NCBI GenBank assembly: GCA_900764045.1
Contig: CAAFMN010000018.1
Coordinates: forward strand, 1 to 19,187
DNA from: Clostridia bacterium
GTDB taxonomy: Bacteria > Bacillota > Clostridia > Lachnospirales > Bianqueaceae
Direction: 5' to 3'
DNA: 19,187 bases
Position numbers and translations under genes: made by a program. Positions 1 to 7,025 of the stretch are shown here, in pieces. Below the pieces are notes generated by a model, which saw only the letters and a list, made by a program, of their open reading frames with translations, was not told the origin of the DNA and ran no database searches. Numbering within the stretch: the stretch's first letter is position 1; the number at the start of each line of letters is the position of its first letter.

Positions 1-2
1 CA

Positions 3-173
3 GTACACGGCGAGGCTGCAGTGGAACGCAAGCCGGTTTATGAGAACGGAAAACCGGTCTATGACGGCGAAAATGTACGCACCGTTTCTACGGAAACTGT
101 GCGGTACAAAAGCACACCGTCCCGTTATGGTGAGCCAAAATCCCGTGATCAAACGGAGATCAAGTCGCCATAG
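3..173 (+). CDS. C-terminal end of an unrecognised protein (partial at the window edge)
   Basis: An open frame enters from the left edge and runs for 56 codons to a TAG at 171-173. The visible part is hydrophilic and rich in Lys, Glu and Arg, with a short internal repeat (KPVYENG followed by KPVYDGE). It has no membrane segment or motif I recognise. The frame ends inside a response-regulator gene that is broken on the other strand at 160-282. This suggests the reading frame belongs to a mobile element or rearranged segment whose edge lies here. The identity is unknown and a chance open frame cannot be excluded. Confidence 0.4.
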   Translation, partial: VHGEAAVERKPVYENGKPVYDGENVRTVSTETVRYKSTPSRYGEPKSRDQTEIKSP

Positions 174-282
174 CGGCAGACTGTCCGGACACGCTTCGGA
201 CAATATATCCTGCACCGTTCAGATATTCGGTCAGGTTGGCGACGATCGTCTTATCGTCCTCCACTAAAAGCACTTTTACCAT
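160..282 (-). pseudogene. truncated OmpR-family response regulator (receiver N-terminus only)
   Basis: The 40-residue product begins MVKVLLVEDDKTIVANLTEY, which is the first strand and acidic pocket (EDD) of a receiver domain, continuing to a second strand (YIVRSVSG). It then stops, before the phosphorylated aspartate, while a full protein of this family is about 220-230 residues. The ATG at 282-280 has a GAGG-type ribosome site just upstream, so the native start is retained and the gene is broken at its 3' side. The break falls at 160-173, where the forward-strand frame from the left edge also ends. The fragment cannot be a working regulator. Confidence 0.75.
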
Positions 283-355
283 AATCGAACCTCTATTTGT
301 TAAAATGAATAGGTGGGAATAAAGAAAAGCCGTGCCGAGCTGTGAAAACGATGGA

Positions 356-384
356 ATTATGATGCGATACTGGAGTGTGGGCAA
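356..384 (-). promoter_or_regulatory. possible promoter of the truncated response regulator
   Basis: Read on the minus strand there is a TTGCCC (384-379), 17 bases, then CATAAT (361-356), placing a start near 349 and a leader of about 65 bases before the ATG at 282. Both hexamers are imperfect. The rest of 283-538 shows nothing else I can name; the minus-strand open frame that spans it has no ribosome site and reads like non-coding sequence. Confidence 0.25.
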
Positions 385-538
385 ACGCAGAGGCACGGAG
401 TTGCCGGGCCATATTTCAGACGGAAAGGGCGGATGAGTTGTCTTTATTAGTAACGGCAGAAAAGCAAGGAGACCGAATCTGTTGCGATGTGTCAGGGGGG
501 AGTCGGTCAGAATAATTTTATAAATGAACACATTCCTC

Positions 539-1552
539 TTAAAGGGCGCTGCCGACTTTAGCCTTTTGGCTGACAAGCCAGGCGGTCATATCCCGCAAGG
601 TCTCCTCAATCGGGCGCGGCTGATAGGCGAACCTCTCCGTTGCGGCAGCATGGGTAAACCGTCCGTTTGAACCAAGAACGGCAATAGAATATGGGGTGAA
701 GAAAAGCGGTTTTTTTTCTTTCAGGCAACGGCGTTCAAAGAACGGAGCCGCAAGCCCTGCGATTTTTAACGGCAAACATATGGGGCGGTATATCCGCTTG
801 GCAGTCTTTCCGACGATCTGCAGCATCCTGCGGATGGTGATGTAATGTCCGGACAGAATGTAACCCTTGCCCTGCTCGCCGCTTTCCGCGCAAGCCAGGA
901 TCCCTTTTGCCACATCCCGTACATCTACAAAGTCATACCCGCCGCGCACGGCAAAGGGCAGTTTCCCGGTGAGAAAGGACTTTGCCATTGATGTAAAGCT
1001 TCCGCCGATCACATCACCGGGGCCGATGATCCCGGAGGGAAAAACAATGCTGACGTTAAGCCCCTGCCGTGCTGCACGAAAGACCATTTCCGTTGCAGCT
1101 GCTTTGCTTTTGGCATAATCGCCGTCTACAAGTCCCGGAGAAAACTCGCAATCCTCTGTAATGACGCAATTCTTCGGTTTTTCCGGTATGGCGTGTACAG
1201 AGCTGACATAGATCATCTTTCCTATGGGATGCTCCAAGCATTGCCGGACGACCTTACAGGTGCCGCCTATATTGACCTGATAGAGCTTTGAGCCGGATCT
1301 GGAAGCGACGGAGATGATGCCGGCACAGTGGATCACGCAGGTGTTGTTATCCGTGTCCGCAAAGAACTGCTCAAGCGAGTCATCATCGCATATATCGCCG
1401 ATGACCGTACGGACCTTTTCCGGGAGCAAAGCCACATAAGGGTCATCGTGCAGCACCAATGCGTCTATCCGTACATTGCGGCGCACCAGCTCCTCAACGA
1501 TCGCCCGACCGAGAAAACCGGTGGCGCCGGTGATCAAATATCTGTTATACAT
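539..1552 (-). CDS. NAD(P)-dependent epimerase/reductase of the extended SDR family
   Basis: This 337-residue protein has the N-terminal nucleotide-binding motif TGATGFLG (residues 8-15, GxxGxxG spacing). It also has an active-site Ser in YVSSVH (about 117-118) and the catalytic pair Y146/K150 in DYAKSK. These are the hallmarks of extended short-chain dehydrogenases such as dihydroflavonol-reductase-like and 3-beta-hydroxysteroid-dehydrogenase-like proteins. The substrate cannot be told. I chose the ATG at 1552 because AAGGAGG lies just upstream and the nucleotide-binding strand starts at once; an open frame continues upstream to 1600 without a ribosome site. The gene diverges from a TetR regulator, with overlapping promoters between, so it is probably the regulated target. 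Confidence 0.85.
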   Translation of the reverse strand: MYNRYLITGATGFLGRAIVEELVRRNVRIDALVLHDDPYVALLPEKVRTVIGDICDDDSLEQFFADTDNNTCVIHCAGIISVASRSGSKLYQVNIGGTCKVVRQCLEHPIGKMIYVSSVHAIPEKPKNCVITEDCEFSPGLVDGDYAKSKAAATEMVFRAARQGLNVSIVFPSGIIGPGDVIGGSFTSMAKSFLTGKLPFAVRGGYDFVDVRDVAKGILACAESGEQGKGYILSGHYITIRRMLQIVGKTAKRIYRPICLPLKIAGLAAPFFERRCLKEKKPLFFTPYSIAVLGSNGRFTHAAATERFAYQPRPIEETLRDMTAWLVSQKAKVGSAL

Positions 1553-1585
1553 AGAGAAAACCTCCTTGAAATAACCATACAGGTG

Positions 1586-1635
1586 TTGACTATCTTTCAC
1601 AAGTATAGTATACTAAATATAAAAGATAAAAGCAA
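1586..1635. promoter_or_regulatory. overlapping divergent promoters with palindromic operator (epimerase / TetR)
   Basis: On the plus strand TTGACT (1586-1591), 17 bases, then TATACT (1609-1614) reads toward the TetR gene. On the minus strand TTGCTT (1635-1630), 17 bases, then TATACT (1612-1607) reads toward the epimerase gene. The two -10 boxes overlap inside the 10-base palindrome TAGTATACTA (1606-1615). A repressor bound there would block both directions, which fits autoregulation by the adjacent TetR protein. The boxes are seen in the sequence; the binding is inferred. Confidence 0.65.
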
Positions 1636-1723
1636 TCGGCACTCGCAGTCAATCTGAAAGAAAAACAACATCTTTCTCGTAAGTGTTGCCTAACTTTGTG
1701 AACTTTTTTCGGAGGAAATTTGA

Positions 1724-2293
1724 ATGGAAAAAACAGATGCCAGAAAACGCTATACACAGATGGTGCTTAAGCAGTCTTTACTGAAGCTGCTGAAAGAAAA
1801 ACCGGTCAACAAGATCACCGTAAAAGAGGTGTGCGAGCTGTCACAGCTGAACCGGGCGACCTTCTACGCACATTACAGCGATTGCTTTGCATTGCTGGAG
1901 AGCATCGAGAACGAGCTTATCGGGGCGTTTGAACGGTCCCTTCGTTACGTAAACTCATTTGATGTTACGGCTCTTATCGAAGCTATTTACGATATGATCG
2001 ATCAGAATTGGGAGGCCTGCAGTGCTTTGATCATCGGAAATACAAGCTCAACGGTCCTTAAGCGAATGATCGCGCTCGCAAAGAAAGACAGTATCGCTTA
2101 CTGGCAAAAGGAACTGCCTATGGCCCGGGATGCGGAGCTTGAAATGATGTATACCCATCTGTCCAACGGCTTGATGCATGTTGTCGTGGAGGATTACGAG
2201 CGGTATAGCAAAGAGGAGATCATTCGCTTTGTCAGCCGGGTGGTGAAGAGCAGCCTTTCGCTGTTCAAAAAGCCCGCAGAGGCTTTTGCGTAA
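1724..2293 (+). CDS. TetR/AcrR-family transcriptional regulator
   Basis: This 189-residue protein has an N-terminal helix-turn-helix (about residues 8-55: KITVKEVCELSQLNRATFYA followed by HYSD), the classic TetR DNA-binding signature. The C-terminal half is all-helical and resembles the DhaS-type ligand-binding/dimerisation domain, in which the ligand is rarely predictable. CGGAGG sits upstream of the ATG. It is divergent from the epimerase gene and followed 33 bases later by a DUF1003 gene on the same strand, probably cotranscribed. Likely role: local repressor of the epimerase and of itself. Confidence 0.88.
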   Translation: MEKTDARKRYTQMVLKQSLLKLLKEKPVNKITVKEVCELSQLNRATFYAHYSDCFALLESIENELIGAFERSLRYVNSFDVTALIEAIYDMIDQNWEACSALIIGNTSSTVLKRMIALAKKDSIAYWQKELPMARDAELEMMYTHLSNGLMHVVVEDYERYSKEEIIRFVSRVVKSSLSLFKKPAEAFA

Positions 2294-2326
2294 CGCAAAG
2301 AAGGATCGGAGAGAGGAATAGCTATC

Positions 2327-2842
2327 ATGAAAGAAAACAGAAAACTGTTAAGAGAAGTCCTAAACGATATCCGCCGTGATATGACGGATGAAGAGGTATT
2401 GGATCTGCTGGCGGACAGCAAGGTCTCGGTGCAGCCCGAAGGCGGAAAGGAAAAGTATACGCTGGGACAGCGTGCGGCGGATTCCATTGCAAAATTTGCC
2501 GGAAGCTGGGCATTTATTTTTTCCTTCAGCGGAGTTCTGATCCTGTGGATGGTCGTGAATGTTCTGCTGGCAGCCGGGGCGTTTGATCCGTATCCGTTTA
2601 TCCTGCTGAATCTGGTCCTGTCTTGCGTGGCGGCCATCCAGGCACCGCTTATTATGATGAGTCAGAACCGTCAGGAGGAAAAGGATCGCCGCCGCGCCGA
2701 AAATGATTATAAAGTCAACCTGAAGACCGAGATCATGATCGAGGATCTGTACGATAAGGTAAACGCCATTCTCGCCAAGCAGTCGGCGCTTGAACGGCAG
2801 GTCCGGGAAGATCGCAAAGAAGAGGCGGAAGCAGACATATGA
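2327..2842 (+). CDS. DUF1003 family membrane protein
   Basis: This 171-residue protein carries the conserved DUF1003 core: an ADSIAKFAGSW entry motif, a first membrane segment (about 63-82), the FDPYPFILLNLVLS turn and second segment, AAIQAPLIMMSQNRQ, and then a charged amphipathic C-terminal tail that probably forms a coiled coil (about 115-165). Its N-terminus (DMTDEEVLDLLADS) is soluble. The family is widespread in bacteria but its function is not established. GAGAGGA precedes the ATG. It follows the TetR gene closely and ends at a hairpin terminator. Confidence 0.85.
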   Translation: MKENRKLLREVLNDIRRDMTDEEVLDLLADSKVSVQPEGGKEKYTLGQRAADSIAKFAGSWAFIFSFSGVLILWMVVNVLLAAGAFDPYPFILLNLVLSCVAAIQAPLIMMSQNRQEEKDRRRAENDYKVNLKTEIMIEDLYDKVNAILAKQSALERQVREDRKEEAEADI

Positions 2843-2845
2843 TAT

Positions 2846-2874
2846 AAGGCGAGGGCTATCCGCCCTCGCCTTTT
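2846..2874. terminator. rho-independent terminator, probably bidirectional
   Basis: GGCGAGGG (2848-2855), a 7-base loop, then CCCTCGCC (2863-2870) form a perfect 8-bp GC-rich stem, extended by AA/TT pairs and followed by TTTTC on the plus strand. It lies four bases after the DUF1003 stop and between convergent genes. On the minus strand the following sequence is only TTATAT, so termination of the thioredoxin operon there would be weaker. Confidence 0.75.
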
Positions 2875-2918
2875 CGGAAATATGTGTTATTGGCTCTGTG
2901 TCAGGTGATCGATACTCA

Positions 2919-3881
2919 TCAGTCCTTACTGTTTGCAATGGCCTGGTCGATCAGCTTTTGCAGCGTCTCAGCCTGTTTCTCAGCGGTTATCGCACCGACG
3001 ATCGGTTCGCCTACGATGTTGCCGTTCTTGTCAACAACATAGGTCGTGGGATATGAGTACAGTCCGGAGGTGAATTTCCCGGCTTCGCTTTTTGCGTCGA
3101 ACCAAATGTTTTTGTAGGATACGCCCTTCTTTGTCAGAATATCCTTTGCATCGCTTATCGCCGTTTTATCCCCGTCAAGAGTGAACGAGTTGATTCCGAC
3201 TACCGCGCCGCCTTTTTCGGTAAGCTGTTTGTTTAGCGCTTCCAGGTCAGCAAGCTCACCCACGCAGGGACTGCAGGTGGTAAACCAGAAATTTACTACG
3301 GTAACGGTGTTTCCCGCGAACAGTGTGCTGCTCTTCACTTCGTTTCCGTCAAGATCCTTACCGTCAAAGGCGGGGAATTTCATCAGATCCCCTTTTTCTG
3401 TCGGTTTGCCGTTCTCTGCCGGAACACTCATATCGCCGTCGGATGGCTTTTTTCCGCAGCCGGGAAACTTTTGCTCAAGAACCGTCAGTTTTCCTTCAAT
3501 CTCACGGATCTGTTCGGCGCCCTCGTTAAGTAGCTTCAGCTCATCCGCCTTGAACTGGTCCTTGGCGCTGTCGATCGTCTTCAGCAGGAAATCTCCGTAG
3601 TTTCCGCCGTCCTCGATCATCGCCATGTCTTTATTGGCAGAGAGAAATACCTTCTCCCAAAGAGCACTGTTTTTGGAAAGAATGGCGTTTTCCTGCTCCA
3701 TCAGTTTTTGATGAAGCGCGGTTGCTTCGTCCTTCGTGCCGGGTTCCATTGCCATAAGAGCTGCAATTTCAGACTTTTTGTTTCCGTCATCTTTCTTGTT
3801 GTCTTTGCTTGTGCCGCAGGCAGCAAGGCTGAATATCAGCAGGAAGACGGTCAATACGGTTAAAATTTTTGTTGTTTTCAT
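2919..3881 (-). CDS. TlpA/ResA-like thioredoxin-fold lipoprotein
   Basis: This 320-residue protein starts with a lipoprotein signal peptide (hydrophobic residues 6-20, lipobox LAAC with Cys22). A charged helical spacer (about 35-140) follows, and then a thioredoxin domain (about 165-315) with the redox motif WFTTCSPC (Cys203/Cys206) and the cis-proline loop YSYPTTY. It should be anchored outside the membrane and act as a thiol reductant or oxidant. The helical spacer is longer than in plain ResA/TlpA, and an extra Cys142 (FPGCGK) sits before the redox domain. Its ribosome site AAGGAG overlaps the stop of the upstream polyferredoxin gene, so the two are translated together. The polyferredoxin is the likely electron source, in place of a CcdA-type thiol transporter. 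Confidence 0.87.
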   Translation of the reverse strand: MKTTKILTVLTVFLLIFSLAACGTSKDNKKDDGNKKSEIAALMAMEPGTKDEATALHQKLMEQENAILSKNSALWEKVFLSANKDMAMIEDGGNYGDFLLKTIDSAKDQFKADELKLLNEGAEQIREIEGKLTVLEQKFPGCGKKPSDGDMSVPAENGKPTEKGDLMKFPAFDGKDLDGNEVKSSTLFAGNTVTVVNFWFTTCSPCVGELADLEALNKQLTEKGGAVVGINSFTLDGDKTAISDAKDILTKKGVSYKNIWFDAKSEAGKFTSGLYSYPTTYVVDKNGNIVGEPIVGAITAEKQAETLQKLIDQAIANSKD

Positions 3882-3886
3882 TGTGT

Positions 3887-4846
3887 TTACTCCTTTTCTG
3901 TATCAGATATTTGTTTTGCTGATTCCGCCCTTTCGGCGGGACAATCACTTTCTTTTCCTTTGCCGAAGCCGTAGCGGAAGCTTACAGCCTTGGTGGGGCA
4001 GGCACGGATACACATGCCGCAGCGGATGCATTCGGTGTGGTCGGGGGCTTTGGTTACATCCACATCCATTTTGCATGCCTTTGCACATTTTCCGCAGGAA
4101 ACGCATTTGTGTTTATCAACTTTCATTCCGAAAAGCGATACCTTGTTCAGCAGCGCATAAAATGCGCCCAGCGGACACAGCCACTTGCAGAACGGGCGGT
4201 AGAAAAACACACTCAGCAAGATTACCGCGAGCAGAATGCCGAGCTTCCACGAAAAGAGCGCACCGAGTGCGGCGCGTATGCCGGAATTGACGGCGGCGAG
4301 AGGTATCGCTCCTTCAAGTACCCCTTGCGGACAAAGGTATTTGCAGAAAAACGGATCACCCATACCGACATCGTTTGTGATAAGCATTGGCATCAAAACC
4401 ACCATAAAAAGCAGAACGGCGTATTTTATGTAGGTCAGTGGCTTCAGCTTTTTGGTGGAGATCTTTTTGGTCGGAATCTTGTGCAGCAGCTCCTGAAACC
4501 ATCCGAAGGGACACAGAAAACCGCAGATGAAGCGGCCGAGCAGCACACCGAGCAAAATGAGAAATCCTGTGATGTAGTAGGAAAAGCTGAATTTCGACGA
4601 TCCCACCACTGCCTGAAACGAGCCGATCGGACAGGCCCCCGATGCCGCCGGGCAGGAATAACAATTGAGCCCCGGTACACAGACAGCCTTTCCTTTCCCT
4701 TGATAAATTCCGCCCTTCAAGAAATTGGGCAGATGAAGGTTGGTCAGCAGCGTTGCTCCTGCTTGGAACAGTCCACGAAAGTGTGAGAGAAACTGCGATA
4801 CGCCGCCTTTTTTCTTCTTCGCATTTTTGTTATCCAATTCCCACAC
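3887..4846 (-). CDS. NapH/NosR-like membrane polyferredoxin (4Fe-4S binding)
   Basis: This 319-residue protein has several hydrophobic segments (about 88-106, 140-157, 200-216). It has a Cys cluster at 56/62/65/72, then three CxxxCP motifs (Cys108/112, Cys168/172, Cys220/224) close to membrane segments. The C-terminus carries two ferredoxin [4Fe-4S] motifs (Cys248/251/254 with 258; Cys273/276/279 with 283). This is the plan of NapH/NosR/MauN-type proteins, which carry electrons across or along the membrane. The start is GTG at 4846, with TTTGGAG three bases upstream; no better start is available in frame. The gene overlaps the tiny CXXC gene by 17 bases and is followed after five bases by the TlpA-like gene. 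The triple CxxxCP set is more than the two I expect in NapH. Confidence 0.85.
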   Translation of the reverse strand: MWELDNKNAKKKKGGVSQFLSHFRGLFQAGATLLTNLHLPNFLKGGIYQGKGKAVCVPGLNCYSCPAASGACPIGSFQAVVGSSKFSFSYYITGFLILLGVLLGRFICGFLCPFGWFQELLHKIPTKKISTKKLKPLTYIKYAVLLFMVVLMPMLITNDVGMGDPFFCKYLCPQGVLEGAIPLAAVNSGIRAALGALFSWKLGILLAVILLSVFFYRPFCKWLCPLGAFYALLNKVSLFGMKVDKHKCVSCGKCAKACKMDVDVTKAPDHTECIRCGMCIRACPTKAVSFRYGFGKGKESDCPAERAESAKQISDTEKE

Positions 4847-4976
4847 ACTCCAAACACAGCCGTATTGCCTTGCTCAGCACGGTCTCTGCCTCTCCTCGCC
4901 ATGCTCCGTAAAACAGCATCGCAGCACCGCAGATAAGTAGCGCAACCTGAAATGCGGCTTTTTTCGATCGAATCAA
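4830..4976 (-). CDS. tiny CD1871A-family CXXC-motif membrane protein (TTG start)
   Basis: This short gene encodes 48 residues: a basic start (IRSKKA), one membrane helix (about AFQVALLICGAAMLFYGAW), then RGEAETVLSKAI and the closing motif CLECVGIG. That arrangement matches the small clostridial CD1871A-type CXXC proteins. The TTG at 4976 is preferred because AGGGG lies seven bases before it and the length fits the family. An in-frame ATG at 5006 would give 58 residues but has no ribosome site and lies at or before the predicted transcription start. Its 3' end overlaps the polyferredoxin gene by 17 bases, implying translational coupling. The CxxC could exchange disulfides with the TlpA-like protein; that part is inference. 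Confidence 0.75.
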   Translation of the reverse strand: MIRSKKAAFQVALLICGAAMLFYGAWRGEAETVLSKAIRLCLECVGIG

Positions 4977-5009
4977 TTCGGTCACCCCTTTCTTTTGTGC
5001 TCTCATTGT

Positions 5010-5079
5010 AGCATAGAGGATATAAAATCCCTGTTAAGAACGAAAACTTAACAAAAATCTTATTTCCGTGTGGTATAAT
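5010..5079. promoter_or_regulatory. divergent promoters with inverted-repeat operator (redox module / two-component system)
   Basis: TGTTAAG (5032-5038), eight bases, then CTTAACA (5047-5053) form a perfect inverted repeat. On the plus strand an extended -10 TGGTATAAT (5071-5079) drives the response-regulator gene, with no good -35 box, as expected for an activated promoter. On the minus strand TTAACA (5037-5032), 16 bases, then TATGCT (5015-5010) reads toward the CXXC gene, and its -35 box coincides with one operator half-site. The repeat is thus placed to control both transcripts. The likely binder is the adjacent response regulator. Confidence 0.6.
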
Positions 5080-5119
5080 AAAGTCGAAGAATTGGAGAAA
5101 CAACGTAAGGAGATTTCCT

Positions 5120-5797
5120 ATGCATATTTTAGTGGTTGAAGATGAACGCGCATTATGTGAGACGATCGTTCGCAGTCTCAGACGGCTCGCTTACAGCGTG
5201 GATTTTTGCTGTGACGGAAACAAAGCAATCGAACTGCTCGGTGTGGAGCGATACGATCTAGTTTTACTGGATCTAAATCTGCCGGGGGCGGATGGGATGA
5301 CGGTGCTCAGAACGCTGCGTCAAACCGACAGAGATACAAAGGTGCTGATTCTTTCGGCACGCAGTGAGGTCGCTGACAAGGTGGAGGGGCTGGATGCCGG
5401 AGCCAATGATTATTTGGCAAAGCCTTTTCATTTAGAGGAGTTGGAAGCAAGGATACGCAGTCTTACCCGTCGTCAGTTTACACAGAATGATGTGGTTCTT
5501 ATCTGCGGTGAGCTTTCCTTTGACACTAAGACCCGTATCGCCGCTGCTGGCGGACAGGAGCTGTCACTTACCCGAAAAGAAATCGGGATACTTGAATACC
5601 TGCTGCTCAATCAGGGTCGGCCCGTCAGTCAGGAAGAACTGCTTGACCATGTATGGGACAACAGTGTGGATAATTTCAGCAATTCGATTCGGGTACATAT
5701 TTCCGCATTGCGGAAGAAGCTGCGTGCCGCACTTGGTTTCGACCCCATCCGCAACCGAATCGGGGAAGGATATGTTATGGAGGAAGAGAAATTGTGA
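5120..5797 (+). CDS. OmpR/PhoB-family response regulator
   Basis: This 225-residue protein has a receiver domain (about 1-115) with acidic pocket E7/D8, phospho-acceptor Asp51 (LVLLDLNLPG), switch Ser79 and Lys101 (AKPF). It continues into a winged-helix DNA-binding domain (about 125-222) containing LTRKEIGILEYLL and SIRVHISALRKKL, followed by the GEGYVM wing. AAGGAG precedes the ATG. The stop overlaps the histidine-kinase GTG by four bases. It lies divergent to the redox module, with an inverted repeat in the shared promoter region, so it probably regulates that module and itself. Confidence 0.92.
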   Translation: MHILVVEDERALCETIVRSLRRLAYSVDFCCDGNKAIELLGVERYDLVLLDLNLPGADGMTVLRTLRQTDRDTKVLILSARSEVADKVEGLDAGANDYLAKPFHLEELEARIRSLTRRQFTQNDVVLICGELSFDTKTRIAAAGGQELSLTRKEIGILEYLLLNQGRPVSQEELLDHVWDNSVDNFSNSIRVHISALRKKLRAALGFDPIRNRIGEGYVMEEEKL

Positions 5798-6936
5798 AAA
5801 AGCTATCCTTGCAATGGCGGATCACCGTAATGACGGTACTTCTTATCGGAGCAACCTGTGTTTTTATGAATGTTCTGATCGGATATTCCGGCAGGCATTA
5901 TATGGATTCCATAGGCTCTTATATTACGGGCTACGGGGATACGGACAGGGGAGAACCTGAGTATTTTGATCCCGAGCAAAAGAAGCTCGACGAGGAATTG
6001 ACCATTGTTGTACACGGGGCGCAGGAATCATTTATCACCACTAACTGGTATATCACGGCAGCAGTAACGATCCTCGGCGGTGTGCTTGCGTACTTTTTAA
6101 GCGGACACGCGCTGAAGCCCCTGCGCACTTTTGCTTCTCGAGTGGAAAAGGTTCAGCTGAACAATCTGACAGATATGAAGATAAATGAAGATGTTCTGCC
6201 GGAGTTCCGGCAATTCAGCCGGTCGTTCAATCAGATGCTTGAACGTCTTGACGAAGGCTTTACCGCACAGCGTCAGTTTACGGGGAATGCCGCTCATGAG
6301 CTGCGCACGCCGCTTTCGTTGATGCAGGCACAGCTTGGACTGTTTTCTGCGGAGCATCCCGAGGTATTGCCGGAAACGGCGGATTTTCTGCGCCTGCTGC
6401 GCGAGCAGACCGAACGTATGACGCAAATGACGAAGACGCTGCTTGAAATGAGTGAGCTCAAGACGGTACCCTGCACTGACCGTATTGAATTGGCTCCTAT
6501 GGTTGAGGAGATCTTTGCCGACCTTGCTCCGCTTGCGGACAGAAACGGCATAATCCTTGAAAGTGAAGGCGACGGAGTTATGATCGGCAGTGACACACTG
6601 ATTTATCGTATGCTCTTTAATCTGACCGAAAATTCTATACGCTACAATCGCCCGAACGGAATGGTGCGTATTATGATTACCGATGAAAAAAATCGGTTAG
6701 TCATTCGGGTCACAGATACCGGCTGCGGCATACCGGAGAAATACAGAGAAAGCATTTTTCAACCCTTTTTCAGGGTGGATAAATCCAGAAGCAGAGAAAA
6801 CGGCGGCGTGGGATTGGGACTTTCGTTGGTGTGGGAGATCGTCGCACTGCATGGCGGTGAGATCCGGGTCGAGGAAAGCTCGGAAAGGGGGATGACTATC
6901 GCGGTGAAGCTCCCGACGGACATGAAAACAAAGTAG
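5794..6936 (+). CDS. membrane sensor histidine kinase
   Basis: This 380-residue protein has two membrane segments (about 9-31 and 85-104) flanking a small extracytoplasmic loop of about 53 residues. Then come a HAMP-like linker (105-158), the H-box with His168 (AAHELRTPL), the N-box around 276-284 (NLTENSIRYN), G1 DTGCGIP (308-314) and G2 GGVGLGLSL (337-345). All catalytic parts are present, so it should be active. The GTG start overlaps the response-regulator stop (translational coupling). The loop is acidic with few cysteines, so it gives no hint of a redox or metal signal. Confidence 0.92.
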   Translation: MKKLSLQWRITVMTVLLIGATCVFMNVLIGYSGRHYMDSIGSYITGYGDTDRGEPEYFDPEQKKLDEELTIVVHGAQESFITTNWYITAAVTILGGVLAYFLSGHALKPLRTFASRVEKVQLNNLTDMKINEDVLPEFRQFSRSFNQMLERLDEGFTAQRQFTGNAAHELRTPLSLMQAQLGLFSAEHPEVLPETADFLRLLREQTERMTQMTKTLLEMSELKTVPCTDRIELAPMVEEIFADLAPLADRNGIILESEGDGVMIGSDTLIYRMLFNLTENSIRYNRPNGMVRIMITDEKNRLVIRVTDTGCGIPEKYRESIFQPFFRVDKSRSRENGGVGLGLSLVWEIVALHGGEIRVEESSERGMTIAVKLPTDMKTK

Positions 6937-6948
6937 CGGAGGTTATTG

Positions 6949-6987
6949 ATGAAAATACTGACCGTTATCGGCATACACGACTTTTGA
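6949..6987 (+). pseudogene. 12-codon stub of a lost gene
   Basis: Just after the kinase stop there is a good ribosome site (CGGAGG) and an ATG that opens a frame of only 12 codons (MKILTVIGIHDF) before TGA. The beta-strand-like start resembles the beginning of many Rossmann or flavodoxin-type proteins. The rest is gone, and a truncated DUF3854 gene follows within 20-40 bases. I read it as the beginning of a third gene of the two-component operon cut off by a deletion or insertion. A true 12-residue peptide cannot be ruled out. Confidence 0.35.
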
Positions 6988-7025
6988 TCCTTACAGCTTT
7001 GTGACGATCTTCAAGCGTTTTTGCG

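Noticed and set aside
160..576. Longer minus-strand frame extending the response-regulator fragment upstream to 576.
   Set aside because: The first 98 residues do not resemble any receiver protein and there is a proper ribosome site and ATG at 282.
4977..5006. ATG at 5006 as the start of the tiny CXXC protein.
   Set aside because: No ribosome site precedes it and the predicted transcript starts at about the same place; TTG at 4976 has a well-placed AGGGG.
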